A DNA stretch of 64,000 nt. Source: Pseudomonas saudiphocaensis (GTDB lineage: Bacteria > Pseudomonadota > Gammaproteobacteria > Pseudomonadales > Pseudomonadaceae). The stretch spans positions 1,984,001-2,048,000 of the forward strand of contig NZ_CCSF01000001.1 in assembly GCF_000756775.1 (NCBI RefSeq). The letters are read 5' to 3'. A program made the position numbers and the translations under genes. Positions 1-10,562 of the stretch are shown here, in pieces (positions within the stretch are counted from its first letter, which is position 1; each line of letters begins with the position of its first letter). The notes beneath the pieces were generated by a model that saw only the letters and a list, made by a program, of their open reading frames with translations, made no database searches and was not told the DNA's origin.

Positions 1-1117
1 AAGCATTGATCATCACCGACGCCGAGTCCACTTCAGTGATGAAGCGGCGGGCGTCGCTGAAGTTCTCGCTGACGATGGCATCGGTATGCTGCGAACCGTA
101 ACGGTTAATGTGTTCGATGGCCTCATCCAGCGAGTCGACCACGCGGATCGAGAGGATCGGCGCGTTGTATTCGGTGCCCCAGTCTTCTTCTGTGGCAACC
201 AGCACCTCTGCACCCAGCAGCTCGCGGGTGCGCGGACAGCCGCGCAGCTCCACACCCTTGTCACGGTAGATGGCAGCCAGCGGCGGCAGCACGCGTGGCG
301 CGATGTCAGCGTGTACCAGCAGCGTCTCCATGGCATTGCAGGGCGCGTAGCGCTGGGTCTTGGCGTTGTCGGCGACACGGATGGCCTTGTCCAGATCGGC
401 GGCCACGTCGATGTAGACATGGCAGATGCCATCCAGGTGCTTGATCACCGGCACGGTGGCATCGCGGCTGATGCGCTCGATCAGGCCCTTGCCGCCGCGC
501 GGGACGATGACATCGACAAATTCGGGCATGCTGATCAGCGCCCCTACGGCGGCACGATCAGTGGTTTCGACTACCTGCACGGCAGCGGCTGGCAGTTCGG
601 CCTCGGCCAGGCCCAGCTGGATGCAGCGGGCAATCGCCTGGTTCGAGTGGATCGCCTCGGAGCCGCCGCGCAGGATGGTGGCGTTGCCCGACTTCAGGCA
701 AAGGCTGGCGGCGTCGATGGTCACGTTGGGACGCGATTCGTAGATGATCCCAACCACGCCCAGCGGTACCCGCATGCGGCCGACCTGGATGCCGGAAGGC
801 AGATAGCGCATGTCGCGGATCTCGCCGATCGGGTCCGGCAGGGTCGCGACCTGGCGCAAGCCTTCGATCATATCGTCGATACGCGCCGGGGTCAGTGCTA
901 GGCGGTCGAGCATGGCCTCATCGAGGCCGTTGACACGGCCGGCATCGAGATCCAGCTGGTTGGCGGCAAGCAGTTCGTCGCGTGCTGCATCCAGCGCAGC
1001 AGCCGCCGCATGCAGCGCGCGGTTCTTCTGCGCGGTAGAGGCACGCGCAAGCACGCGTGACGCCTCACGCGCGGCGCGGCCGAGGCGGGTCATGTAGTCC
1101 TGTACGGGCTCGGTCAT
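1..1117 (-). CDS. proA: Gamma-glutamyl phosphate reductase, 3' end cut by window edge
   Basis: Reduces gamma-glutamyl phosphate to glutamate semialdehyde with NADPH in cytosolic proline synthesis. About 372 residues are visible, from an ATG at 1117 (MTEPVQDYM) to the left edge; roughly the last 50 residues of a protein usually near 420 are missing. The aldehyde-dehydrogenase-like fold is recognisable from [14 protein letters not shown] (about residue 120), [14 protein letters not shown] (about 142) and the catalytic cysteine in [11 protein letters not shown] (about residue 260). The visible part ends in SVMIN, which matches the family just before its conserved C-terminal segment. No frameshift is seen. 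The neighbour on the right is divergent. Confidence 0.95.
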   Translation of the reverse strand, partial: MTEPVQDYMTRLGRAAREASRVLARASTAQKNRALHAAAAALDAARDELLAANQLDLDAGRVNGLDEAMLDRLALTPARIDDMIEGLRQVATLPDPIGEIRDMRYLPSGIQVGRMRVPLGVVGIIYESRPNVTIDAASLCLKSGNATILRGGSEAIHSNQAIARCIQLGLAEAELPAAAVQVVETTDRAAVGALISMPEFVDVIVPRGGKGLIERISRDATVPVIKHLDGICHVYIDVAADLDKAIRVADNAKTQRYAPCNAMETLLVHADIAPRVLPPLAAIYRDKGVELRGCPRTRELLGAEVLVATEEDWGTEYNAPILSIRVVDSLDEAIEHINRYGSQHTDAIVSENFSDARRFITEVDSASVMINA

Positions 1118-1302
1118 GGTCTGGCTGGCCTGAAGTGAAGAGAAAGCGACAGATTATAGCCTTCCCGCGCAGCCTACGCACAGCGAAGCGCTCGAACGGC
1201 GCGGTCTCCCGTCCGCGAGACAACTAGCGTTATCATCCCGCGCCCTCGAAACCACTGCAGGTTCGCACGGGTCGAAAGCCTCCCGATCCAAGGAAAACCC
1301 TC

Positions 1303-2619
1303 ATGCCCGAATGGCTTGCCCCGCTGGCCCGTTGGCTGGCCGATTATCCACAGTGGCTGGGCCTGATCCTGTTCGTGGCAGCCTGCCTGGAATGCCTGGC
1401 GGTGGTTGGCCTGCTGATTCCCGGCACCGTGGTTCTATTTGCCCTGGCCGCGCTGGCCGGCAGCGGCATCCTGACGCTGGGTGAAACGCTGCTGCTGGGC
1501 TTTGTCGGCGGACTGCTGGGAGATCTGCTGTCTTACGCACTGGGCCGCCGCTATCACCAGAACATTCGCCGGCTGCGCGGCTTGCGCAACCATCCCGAGT
1601 GGCTCGCCGGGGCAGAGCTGTATGTAGCTCGCTACGGTGTCGCTAGCCTGCTGGTGGGCCGCTTTATCGGGCCCCTGCGGCCCATGCTGCCGCTCACCGC
1701 GGGCATGCTGGATATGCCGTTCGGTCGTTTCCTGCTGGTCAGCCTGGTGGCAACCGCAGGCTGGTCGATGGCCTATCTGCTTCCGGGCTGGACCGCTGGC
1801 GCTGCCGTTCGCCTGCCGTTGCCGGACGGCTTCTGGGGCGAAGCGGGGATCGTTCTCGCTGCGCTATTGCTACTGGCTGTGGGCGTAACCCACTACAGCC
1901 TGCGCCAGCAGCGCTGGGTCAGCCCGGCGGCAGCCCTAATGGGCGCGCTGATCCTGCTGGGGCTGATATTCGGCTGGCCAAATCTGGTTGAGTTCGATGA
2001 AGGTCTGATGACGGTAGTCCAGGGTGAGCGCAGCCCGCCCTTCGACCGCTTTATGGTGATCGTCACCCGTACAGGGGACTACCACACCCAACTCTGGGCT
2101 GCGGTGCTGCTGTGCCTGCTGCTGATGGCCGTCAGGCAATGGCGCGCGGCGGCATTTGCCATTCTCACCCTGCTGGGCACCGCCGTGGCCAATGGCGCGC
2201 TGAAGGCCGCATTCGCCCGACTGCGCCCGGACATACTGGCGCAACCGCTGGAGACCTTCAGCTTCCCCAGCGGCCATAGCTCAGCGGCCTTCGCCCTGTT
2301 CCTGACCCTCGGCGTGCTGGCCGGTCGTGAGCAACCGCCCCGGCTGCGCCTGACCTGGGTGCTGCTGGCAACCCTGCCGGCAACCGCAATCGCCCTGTCG
2401 CGGGTCTATCTCGGCGTGCACTGGCCAACCGACGTGATCGCCGGCGCGCTATTGGCAGCGACAATCTGTGCGGCCAGCCTGAGCATCGCGCAGTGGCGAA
2501 CACCGCTGTACGCGCTGTCTCCGAAGATCTGGTGGCTGATACTGCCGGCCACGCTGGGGCTGATCGGCCTGCTTACGCTCTGGGGACTGCCGGAAGGTAT
2601 GCGCCTGTATCGCTATTGA
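1303..2619 (+). CDS. DedA-family / PAP2 phosphatase fusion membrane protein
   Basis: A 438-residue polytopic inner-membrane protein joining two lipid-related domains. Residues 1 to about 170 are DedA/SNARE-associated-like, with an acidic residue before a GLLIPGT loop (residues 30-42) and a GRFIGPLRP...AG signature (119-134). DedA proteins are implicated in undecaprenyl-phosphate or phospholipid flipping. Residues about 210-390 are a type 2 phosphatidic acid phosphatase with all three motifs: K301...R308-P309, PSGH (322-325) and SRVYLGVHWPTD (366-377). This suggests dephosphorylation of a lipid pyrophosphate or phosphatidate at the periplasmic face. The fusion is known in Pseudomonas; the substrate is unproven. 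The gene converges on the LON-domain gene with a 4-base gap. Confidence 0.9.
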   Translation: MPEWLAPLARWLADYPQWLGLILFVAACLECLAVVGLLIPGTVVLFALAALAGSGILTLGETLLLGFVGGLLGDLLSYALGRRYHQNIRRLRGLRNHPEWLAGAELYVARYGVASLLVGRFIGPLRPMLPLTAGMLDMPFGRFLLVSLVATAGWSMAYLLPGWTAGAAVRLPLPDGFWGEAGIVLAALLLLAVGVTHYSLRQQRWVSPAAALMGALILLGLIFGWPNLVEFDEGLMTVVQGERSPPFDRFMVIVTRTGDYHTQLWAAVLLCLLLMAVRQWRAAAFAILTLLGTAVANGALKAAFARLRPDILAQPLETFSFPSGHSSAAFALFLTLGVLAGREQPPRLRLTWVLLATLPATAIALSRVYLGVHWPTDVIAGALLAATICAASLSIAQWRTPLYALSPKIWWLILPATLGLIGLLTLWGLPEGMRLYRY

Positions 2620-2623
2620 TCCC

Positions 2624-3214
2624 CTACTGCGCACTATCACCCTGCAACTGTTCAAGCCACAGCTGAATGTTCTCCAGCTGGCGCGACGGGTCATCCAGGC
2701 GCAGCAGTTCCAGCTTCTGCTCCGGCTGGAACGGCAGCAGATAAGCCAGCTGATGCGCCAGGGAGCGCTGCCCCCTTGCCGCGCCACCCATACCCAGAGC
2801 CTCGATCATCGGATGCTGACCGAGGGCCTCGCGCAAGGTGGCCAGCTCGGCATGTTGTTCGGTAAGCGGCAACTCTTCCGGCTCGTCGCGCCAGTCGACC
2901 TCGGCCAGCGTCAGCTGGTCAGGCTGCACCTCGCTCACCCCCACATCGAAACGCCGGCCACCCTCCACGCGAATCCCCAACAGGCCATTGGGACGCTGCT
3001 GCCAGTCGCGAATCAGTGCCTCGCAGCCGGTCCGGGCGAACAGCTTTGCCGCAGTGCCGACCTCACTGCCCTCGATGATGTGCACCACGCCGAAGCCATG
3101 CCCGGCCTTCAGGCAGCGGCTGATCATATCCAGATAACGCGCCTCGAAAATTTGCAGGTCGAGCATGCATCCGGGGAACAGCACGGTATCGAGGGGGAAC
3201 AGCGGCAACTTCAT
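2624..3214 (-). CDS. LON peptidase N-terminal (substrate-binding) domain protein
   Basis: A 196-residue protein made only of the LON substrate-binding domain, without the AAA+ ATPase or the Ser-Lys protease. The family opening FPLDTVLFPG is at residues 6-15, followed by IFEARYLDM at about 23. Such stand-alone proteins are widespread in Pseudomonas and their job is unknown; a role in recognising unfolded proteins is only inferred from the domain. The start ATG at 3214 follows an AAGGAGTT ribosome-binding site. Confidence 0.85.
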   Translation of the reverse strand: MKLPLFPLDTVLFPGCMLDLQIFEARYLDMISRCLKAGHGFGVVHIIEGSEVGTAAKLFARTGCEALIRDWQQRPNGLLGIRVEGGRRFDVGVSEVQPDQLTLAEVDWRDEPEELPLTEQHAELATLREALGQHPMIEALGMGGAARGQRSLAHQLAYLLPFQPEQKLELLRLDDPSRQLENIQLWLEQLQGDSAQ

Positions 3215-3326
3215 CAGAACTCCTTACAGATCAGGGCAAGTCACCTGCACTGGCAGCGCTTCTTTTTAAACGACTCAATCCACGGCGGCGCCCCGAAGGG
3301 TTGCATCCGAGGCATTGAGCCCGGAC

Positions 3327-4046
3327 CTACATCAACAAGGTAACCGCCAGCGGCAGCAATACCGCTGTCATCACGCCCATCAGACTCATCGCCAGCGCGG
3401 CAAAGGCGCCGCATTCATCTCCCTCCTGCAGCGCTTGGGCAGTACCCACGGCGTGAGAAGTCAGGCCCAGCGCCATGCCTCGTGCCGCAGGATGCTGAAC
3501 GCCAAAGCGGCGCAACAGTTCCGGACCAAAGATCGCCCCGATGATACCGGTGATCATCACGAACACCGCCGCCAGCGCCACCACCCCGCCGATCTGCTCT
3601 GCCACCAGCATCGCAATGGGAGACGTCACGGACTTCGGTGCCAAGGTCATCAGGATCATCTGATCGGCGCCGAAGGCCCAGGCCAGCCCCATGCCCAGCG
3701 CCGTCGCCAGGTTGCCGGCGATCAACAGCGTCAGCATGATCGGCCCGAACAACTCGCGAATTCGCCGCAGATTGAGGTAGAGCGGCACCGCCAGGGCGAC
3801 CGTAGCCGGCCCCAGCAGGACGGTGAGCATCTGTGCGCTGAAGCGGTACTCCTCATAGCCGATGCCACAGGCGAGAAGAATGCCCACCACCAACAACATG
3901 GACACCAGCACCGGCTGCAGGAACACCCAGCGGGTCTTTTCATAGGCGGCAAACGCCAGCTGAAAGGCGCCCAGGGTGATGGCCACACCAAACAGCGGAT
4001 GGTGAATAACCGCCTCCCAGGCGGCCTGCCATTGCAGGGCGATCAT
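3327..4046 (-). CDS. LrgB/CidB-family membrane protein
   Basis: A 239-residue, highly hydrophobic protein of the LrgB family. The conserved C-terminal half carries GIIGAIFGPELL and then GLTSHAVGTAQALQ. LrgA/LrgB pairs resemble holin/antiholin systems and, in some bacteria, export pyruvate or related small molecules or influence lysis. The ATG overlaps the stop of the LrgA gene (ATGA), so the two are translationally coupled. There is no adjacent LytSR or LysR-type regulator, so the inducing signal cannot be read here. Confidence 0.9.
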   Translation of the reverse strand: MIALQWQAAWEAVIHHPLFGVAITLGAFQLAFAAYEKTRWVFLQPVLVSMLLVVGILLACGIGYEEYRFSAQMLTVLLGPATVALAVPLYLNLRRIRELFGPIMLTLLIAGNLATALGMGLAWAFGADQMILMTLAPKSVTSPIAMLVAEQIGGVVALAAVFVMITGIIGAIFGPELLRRFGVQHPAARGMALGLTSHAVGTAQALQEGDECGAFAALAMSLMGVMTAVLLPLAVTLLM

Positions 4047-4405
4047 GCTCGAGACCTCTTGCGCTGCTGGCGACGGATCAGCAACTGCATCAGCCAGCCG
4101 GTAAATACCAAAGACACCACCAGCGAAAGCACCAATACCCCGACTATGGCCCAGAAATCATCGAGAATGGCCTGGGTATAGGCCATTACGCCAACCGCAG
4201 GCGGTACCAGCAGCAGTGGCAGATAGCGCAACAGACTGCTGGCCGCGACCTGCAACGACTCACTTGCACTGCCACGCAGCATCAGCGCCACGAACAGCAG
4301 CAGCAAACCGATGATCGGCCCCGGCAGTATCGGTATGAAGAGAACATTGAGTGCGGTGCCAAGCAATTGAAACAGCACCAGCCAGGTCAGCCCGCGTAGC
4401 AGCAT
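4043..4405 (-). CDS. LrgA/CidA-family holin-like protein
   Basis: A 120-residue protein with four predicted membrane helices and the LrgA/CidA pattern, including the IPILPGPIIGLLLL segment at about residues 24-37. It is the small partner of the adjacent LrgB protein, and the pair is usually a two-component membrane system. The ATG at 4405 has a GGAGG ribosome-binding site eight bases upstream. First gene of a two-gene operon. Confidence 0.88.
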   Translation of the reverse strand: MLLRGLTWLVLFQLLGTALNVLFIPILPGPIIGLLLLFVALMLRGSASESLQVAASSLLRYLPLLLVPPAVGVMAYTQAILDDFWAIVGVLVLSLVVSLVFTGWLMQLLIRRQQRKRSRA

Positions 4406-4576
4406 GGGGGAACCTCCGAAACAAGGAACTCGAGTATAAGCGGCACGTCATGCCGAGGGCTTTAGCCTTTACCTAGCCAGCCTATGACACGACATTCGCA
4501 CAGGCATGGCTGGTTGATCGAGCACCTTGCCCATGCTGATCTAGGCGCTCAGGCAACCAATGACACTGGAGGCGCC

Positions 4577-5032
4577 ATGCCACAGGTACCCATCGCGGAA
4601 CTCGAGAATCACATCGGCAAGCTACTGGGCCACTCGCCCTGGCTCGACATCGACCAGCAGCGGGTCGACCGCTTTGCCGAATGTACAGGGGATCATCAGT
4701 TTATCCACGTCGACCCGGTGAAGGCCGCGCAGACACCTTTCGGCGGCACCATTGCCCACGGTTTCCTCTCCCTGTCGCTAATGCCCATGATGATGGAAGA
4801 GTTGCTGGTGGTGCCAGAAGGCACTCGAATGGGCGTCAACTACGGCCTCGACAGCCTGCGTTTCATCCAGCCGGTACGGGTCGGCTCACGGGTGCGCCTG
4901 GCCGTGACCCTGCTCGACGCCTACGAAAAGAACCCCGGCCAGTGGCTGCTCAAGGCGCGCGCCGTGATGGAAATCGAAGGCGTGGAGAAGCCCGCCTTTA
5001 TCGCCGAAACGCTGGCGCTTTGCATTCTCTGA
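4577..5032 (+). CDS. MaoC-family (R)-specific enoyl-CoA hydratase
   Basis: A 151-residue single hot-dog-fold hydratase. The hydratase-2 motif is clear at about residues 35-64: FAECTGDHQFIHVD followed by FGGTIAHGF, with the catalytic Asp and His. The family hydrates trans-2-enoyl-CoA to (R)-3-hydroxyacyl-CoA, feeding beta-oxidation intermediates into polyhydroxyalkanoate or related routes. The ATG at 4577 is preferred over an in-frame ATG at 4484 because it is preceded by CTGGAGG and starts the conserved MPQVPIAELE sequence. It stands alone. Confidence 0.88.
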   Translation: MPQVPIAELENHIGKLLGHSPWLDIDQQRVDRFAECTGDHQFIHVDPVKAAQTPFGGTIAHGFLSLSLMPMMMEELLVVPEGTRMGVNYGLDSLRFIQPVRVGSRVRLAVTLLDAYEKNPGQWLLKARAVMEIEGVEKPAFIAETLALCIL

Positions 5033-5199
5033 GCAGCGCTCCTTAAGCGAGGCTCTCGGTTGACTGTGTGCATGGTTCACTTCCGCGCATCCAGGGCTTG
5101 CCGAATGACAACGACGGGGACCACTATCGGAACGGGAGATGAAGCAAACGCGGCGGACCAGCGCCCTCCCCAGCCGACTACCGCACAGGAATCCAAGCC

Positions 5200-5841
5200 A
5201 TGTATCTGACGCCCCAGCGCATTCTGCTTGCCGGCGCCACCGGCCTGACCGGCGAGCACCTGCTTGATCGCCTGCTCAATGAACCCACCGTCGAATGTGT
5301 TCTGGCTCCCAGCCGCAAACCACTGGCCGAGCACCCGAACCTGCTCAATCCCGTTGGCCCTCTTGAGCAGTTGCTGCCACAGCTAAGCGGCAACTTCGAT
5401 ACCGCTTTCTGCTGTCTGGGCAGCACGCTCAAGGAAGCCGGGAGCCAGGAAGCCTTCCGCGCCGTCGATCATGACCTGGTACTGCAATTCGCCCGCCGCG
5501 CCCGCGAGCTGGGCGTACGTCATCTACTGGTGATCAGCTCACTGGGCGCCAGCTCGGACAGCTCGATCTTCTATTGCCGGGTGAAAGGCGAGATGGAAGA
5601 CGCCTTACGCGCCCAGAACTGGCCTCAGCTGACCATCGTCCGCCCATCGCAGCTGCTTGGCACGCGCATGGAGGTCAGGCCGGTGGAGCGCCTGACTGCC
5701 CCGCTTTCCTATCTGCTGCCGGGCAAATACCGTGGCATCTCGGCCTGCACCCTGGCCCGCGCCCTCTGGCGCCTGGCGCTGGAGGACGACAAGGGCACCC
5801 GGGTGATCGAATCGGACGACTTAAGAAGGCTGGGAAAATAA
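5200..5841 (+). CDS. NAD(P)H-binding short-chain oxidoreductase-like protein
   Basis: A 213-residue atypical short-chain dehydrogenase. The N-terminal Rossmann motif GATGLTG is at about residues 10-16. [12 protein letters not shown] (about 70) and [14 protein letters not shown] (about 108) are typical of the NAD(P)H-binding HIM1-like/TIP30-like group. A classical YxxxK is replaced by YCRVKGEME (about residue 126). Substrate unknown. It sits alone and converges with orn. Confidence 0.82.
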   Translation: MYLTPQRILLAGATGLTGEHLLDRLLNEPTVECVLAPSRKPLAEHPNLLNPVGPLEQLLPQLSGNFDTAFCCLGSTLKEAGSQEAFRAVDHDLVLQFARRARELGVRHLLVISSLGASSDSSIFYCRVKGEMEDALRAQNWPQLTIVRPSQLLGTRMEVRPVERLTAPLSYLLPGKYRGISACTLARALWRLALEDDKGTRVIESDDLRRLGK

Positions 5842-5988
5842 GCGCGAGGCGAACACTCGGCATGTAGGGTCGGTAGAGCAAAGCTCGTCCGCTTCGCCCC
5901 GAGAGCGGGGCTCCCGCAAGAGCAGCCAGCCCGAATCATGGCGACCCCGCGGCGAAGCGATTAAAAGCCAACTCTGACGAACAAGGCC

Positions 5989-7360
<1,372 letters not shown>

Positions 7361-7487
7361 CGGGGCCTTCACAGCGGATCCAAAAAGTCGCTGAGTCTAG
7401 CAGTCTGTAAATAGCCGCTTGTAGGCCCGCAGCGCTAAATTTCCCCATGCTAGAATCACCCGATTTCCAGCCTGGACATCCACGCAA

Positions 7488-8510
7488 ATGGCCAAACGCC
7501 AACTCAACCGCCGGCAGAACTGGCGCATCGAGAAAATCCAGGAAGAACGCGCTGCGCGTGCTGCCCGCCGGGAATCGCGCGCGGTTGAGGAGCTGGAAGG
7601 TGGCGATCTGGGTCCGGAGCAAACCGGCCTGGTCATCGCCCACTTCGGCGTACAGGTAGAAGTCGAGGCACAGGATGGCGAGCTGCGCGGACAGGTTTTC
7701 CGTTGTCATCTGCGGGCCAATCTGCCGGCGCTGGTAACCGGCGACCAGGTGGTCTGGCGCCCCGGCAACCAGGGGATTGGGGTCATCGTGGCCCAGCTGC
7801 CACGCCACTCCGAACTCTGCCGTCCCGATACCCGTGGCCAGCTCAAGCCGGTAGCGGCCAACGTCGATCTGATCGTGATCGTCTTTGCGCCGCTACCGGA
7901 GCCACACGCCAACCTTATCGATCGGTATCTGATTGCCGCCGAGCACGCCGGCATCACGCCGTTGCTGCTGCTGAACAAGGCCGACCTGATCGATGACAGG
8001 AATCAAGGGGCTCTTGAGGAGCTGCTTTCGGTGTATCGCACCCTGGGTTACCCGCTGCTGGAAGTCTCGGCCCATGAGGGTGCCGGAATGGATGCACTGA
8101 AGCGGCGGCTCGACGGCCACGTCAGCGTGTTCGTCGGGCAGTCCGGGGTTGGCAAGTCATCGCTGGTCAACAGCCTGCTACCCGGCGTCGACACCCGCGT
8201 CGGAGCACTGTCGGAAATGACCGGCAAGGGTACCCACACCACCACCACCGCACGGCTGTTCCACTTTCCCGGCGGCGGCGAGCTGATCGACTCCCCCGGC
8301 ATCCGCGAGTTTGGTCTTGGCCACGTCAGCCGCGCCGACGTGGAAGCGGGGTTTATCGAGTTCAATGATCTGCTTGGGCAGTGCCGCTTCCGCGACTGCA
8401 AGCACGACCGCGAACCGGGCTGCGCCCTGCTCAAGGCCCTCGAAGAAGGCCGTATTCGGCCACAGCGCATGGCCAGCTATCGCTACATCCTCAGCGGGCT
8501 GACGGAATAG
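7488..8510 (+). CDS. rsgA: Ribosome small-subunit-dependent GTPase A
   Basis: A circularly permuted GTPase that acts in late 30S maturation. It is 340 residues. An OB-fold lies at about 45-105. The G motifs come in permuted order: NKAD (163-166), Walker [10 protein letters not shown] (217-225), then DSPG (268-271). The C-terminal zinc knuckle uses C299, C304, H306 and C312. The extended basic N-terminus ([13 protein letters not shown]) is typical of Pseudomonas. Divergent from the methyltransferase/orn pair. Confidence 0.96.
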   Translation: MAKRQLNRRQNWRIEKIQEERAARAARRESRAVEELEGGDLGPEQTGLVIAHFGVQVEVEAQDGELRGQVFRCHLRANLPALVTGDQVVWRPGNQGIGVIVAQLPRHSELCRPDTRGQLKPVAANVDLIVIVFAPLPEPHANLIDRYLIAAEHAGITPLLLLNKADLIDDRNQGALEELLSVYRTLGYPLLEVSAHEGAGMDALKRRLDGHVSVFVGQSGVGKSSLVNSLLPGVDTRVGALSEMTGKGTHTTTTARLFHFPGGGELIDSPGIREFGLGHVSRADVEAGFIEFNDLLGQCRFRDCKHDREPGCALLKALEEGRIRPQRMASYRYILSGLTE

Positions 8511-8534
8511 AAAGGCGCTTCAGCCTCAGCCGGC

Positions 8535-9533
8535 CTATTTCTGCTCGTCGAAGTTCAACACGCCTTCTTCGAAGATATTCAGCCGTTCGCGCAACTGCGG
8601 CGGCTGCAGCGGTTCAGCAGGCGCCTGGCCTGGCGCGGCTCCGCCGGAGCTTTCCGGGGTGTTCGCGGGCGGCGTGGTCTGCTCGGACTGCTCGCCTTCG
8701 ATACTGCGCTGAGCCCTCTTGGTCAGCACCAGGATGTCGATGCGCCGGTTGATCGGGTTGAGCGGATCCTCGCGGTCATACAGCGCCGATGAGGCATAAC
8801 CCACCACGCGGGCAACCTGCTCATCCGGATAACCGCCTGCGACAAGGGTACGCCGGGCAGCGTTGGCGCGCCCTGCCGACAGCTCCCAATTGCCAAAATC
8901 ACCGCGCCCGGCGTAAGGCTTGGCATCGGTATGGCCACTGATACTGATCTTATTTGGCAGCGCCCGGACAGTGTCGGCCATGGCCAACAGAATATCCTCG
9001 AAGTATGGCTGCAGCTGGGCGCTGCCGAGGGCGAACATCGGCCGGTTTTCCGCATCCACGATCTGGATGCGCAAACCGTCCTGGGTGATCTCGAACAGAA
9101 TCTGGTCCTTGAAGCGGGTCAGATCGGGGTTTTCCTCAACCTTGTTCTGCAGTTCCTGCAGCACGATTTCCAGCCGCTCGCGCTCCATCTTCTCGGAAAG
9201 GCTTTCCAACTGATCGGCGTCGAGCGTCGAGGGCTGCTGCGTGATGGCCGGGTCCGGCTGGTCATGGAGCGTCCGGTCCGGGGACGGCGTCGGCGTGCCG
9301 CCCAGATCGATGACATGGGGGCTGGCACTTTCGGTAAAACCGATGGGGTCCTGAAAGTAGCCGGAGATGGCACGTTTCTGCTCCGGCGTGGCCGAGGTCA
9401 TCAGCCACATCACCAGGAAAAAGGCCATCATTGCCGTCATAAAGTCGGCAAGGGCAATCTTCCAGGCGCCGCCATGATGGCCACCGGCGACCTTCTTGAC
9501 CCGCTTGACGATGATCGGTTGGGTATTGTCCAT
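8535..9533 (-). CDS. motB: Flagellar motor stator protein MotB
   Basis: Stator subunit anchoring the MotA/B proton channel to peptidoglycan. It is 332 residues. A single membrane helix follows a basic N-terminus and contains the proton-binding D30 (ALADFMTAMMAFF). A plug/linker follows, then an OmpA-like peptidoglycan-binding domain at about 190-285 with SISGHTDAKPY and ELSAGRANAARR. The C-terminal 50 residues are a Pro/Ala/Gly-rich tail with no family similarity. It follows motA by 6 bases and converges with rsgA. Confidence 0.96.
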   Translation of the reverse strand: MDNTQPIIVKRVKKVAGGHHGGAWKIALADFMTAMMAFFLVMWLMTSATPEQKRAISGYFQDPIGFTESASPHVIDLGGTPTPSPDRTLHDQPDPAITQQPSTLDADQLESLSEKMERERLEIVLQELQNKVEENPDLTRFKDQILFEITQDGLRIQIVDAENRPMFALGSAQLQPYFEDILLAMADTVRALPNKISISGHTDAKPYAGRGDFGNWELSAGRANAARRTLVAGGYPDEQVARVVGYASSALYDREDPLNPINRRIDILVLTKRAQRSIEGEQSEQTTPPANTPESSGGAAPGQAPAEPLQPPQLRERLNIFEEGVLNFDEQK

Positions 9534-9539
9534 CGCTCG

Positions 9540-10391
9540 TCAGCTACCGCGCACGGTTTGTTCGAGTTCGCTAAAGCTCGGACGATGGGAAGGCAGCAGC
9601 GTCTTGCGGCCGAACTCCACGGCCAGCGTCGGCGGCATGCCGGAGGCTGAGGCGACCAGCGTGGCCTTGATGCCTTCGTAAAGGTTCAGCTCCTCCTTGG
9701 CATCATGCTCAAGGGCGGCGGCCAGCGGGCCGACGAAGCCATAGGCGGCGAGAATACCAAGGAAGGTACCCACCAGCGCGGCGCCGACCTTCATGCCGAT
9801 CATGGCATTGTCGGCCTCAGCAAGAATCGACATGGTCAGGACAATACCCAGTACGGCAGCCACGATACCCATGGCCGGCAAGCCATCGGCAACCCTGCTC
9901 ACCGCATGAGAGGGATGCTCCAGCTCTTCCTTGAGGCCGCTCAGCTCCATGTCAAACAGGCCTTCAAGCTCATGGGGCGCCATGTTGCCGGAAGACATAA
10001 TGCGCAGGTAATCGCAGATGTACTCGGTCATCCGCGCGTCCTTGAGAATCGCCGGGTACTTGCTGAAGATCGGGCTTGAGGCAGGCTCCTCGATATCCGC
10101 CTCGATGGCCATCATGCCCTCGCGACGGCTCTTGTTGAGGATCTCGTAAAGCAGGCCGAGCACTTCCAGATAGTATTTCTGGCTGAACTTCGAGCCGAAC
10201 ATCTGCAGCGATTTCTTGAACACGACCTTGGTCGTGCTGCCACGGTTGGCCTGGAGAAATCCGCCAAAGGCAGCGCCGAAGATGATCAGCATCTCAAAAG
10301 GGTGTATCAGTGCGCCGATCATGCCGCCAGAAAGCACAAATCCGCCGATTACGCTGGCGAATACCACGATGATGCCGAGAATTTTTACCAT
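9540..10391 (-). CDS. motA: Flagellar motor stator protein MotA
   Basis: Forms the stator proton channel with MotB and contacts FliG. It is 283 residues with four membrane helices: two at the N-terminus (ILGIIVVFASVIGGF) and two in the second half (VADGLPAMGIVAAVLGIV and the next). The cytoplasmic loop between them carries the conserved charged residues. It is the first gene of motAB. A sigma-28-like promoter lies about 110 bases upstream. Confidence 0.96.
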   Translation of the reverse strand: MVKILGIIVVFASVIGGFVLSGGMIGALIHPFEMLIIFGAAFGGFLQANRGSTTKVVFKKSLQMFGSKFSQKYYLEVLGLLYEILNKSRREGMMAIEADIEEPASSPIFSKYPAILKDARMTEYICDYLRIMSSGNMAPHELEGLFDMELSGLKEELEHPSHAVSRVADGLPAMGIVAAVLGIVLTMSILAEADNAMIGMKVGAALVGTFLGILAAYGFVGPLAAALEHDAKEELNLYEGIKATLVASASGMPPTLAVEFGRKTLLPSHRPSFSELEQTVRGS

Positions 10392-10501
10392 AGGAAGATA
10401 CGTCTAAAACCTTGACGCATTGACACCCGAACACGAACCGCGCCACGTTTATTGCGCACTCGAACCTGGGGCCAGCGGGAGCATGAAAAGAATTATTCGG
10501 G

Positions 10502-10528
10502 TTATCGGAACTTTTGCGCCAGACTAAA
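10502..10528 (-). promoter_or_regulatory. Probable FliA (sigma-28) promoter of motAB
   Basis: On the minus strand, TTTAGTCT, an 11-base spacer and TCCGATAA compare with the flagellar sigma-28 consensus TAAAGTTT-N11-GCCGATAA: 5 of 8 and 7 of 8 matches with exact spacing. It is oriented toward motA, about 110 bases before its start codon. Read by eye only. Confidence 0.55.
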
Positions 10529-10562
10529 GGCCGTTACGACGAAAAGCCAGTTCGGTAGCTAA

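Noticed and set aside
3315-4181. 288-codon plus-strand frame opposite the LrgB gene
   Set aside because: Low-complexity His/Gln-rich translation of the reverse strand.
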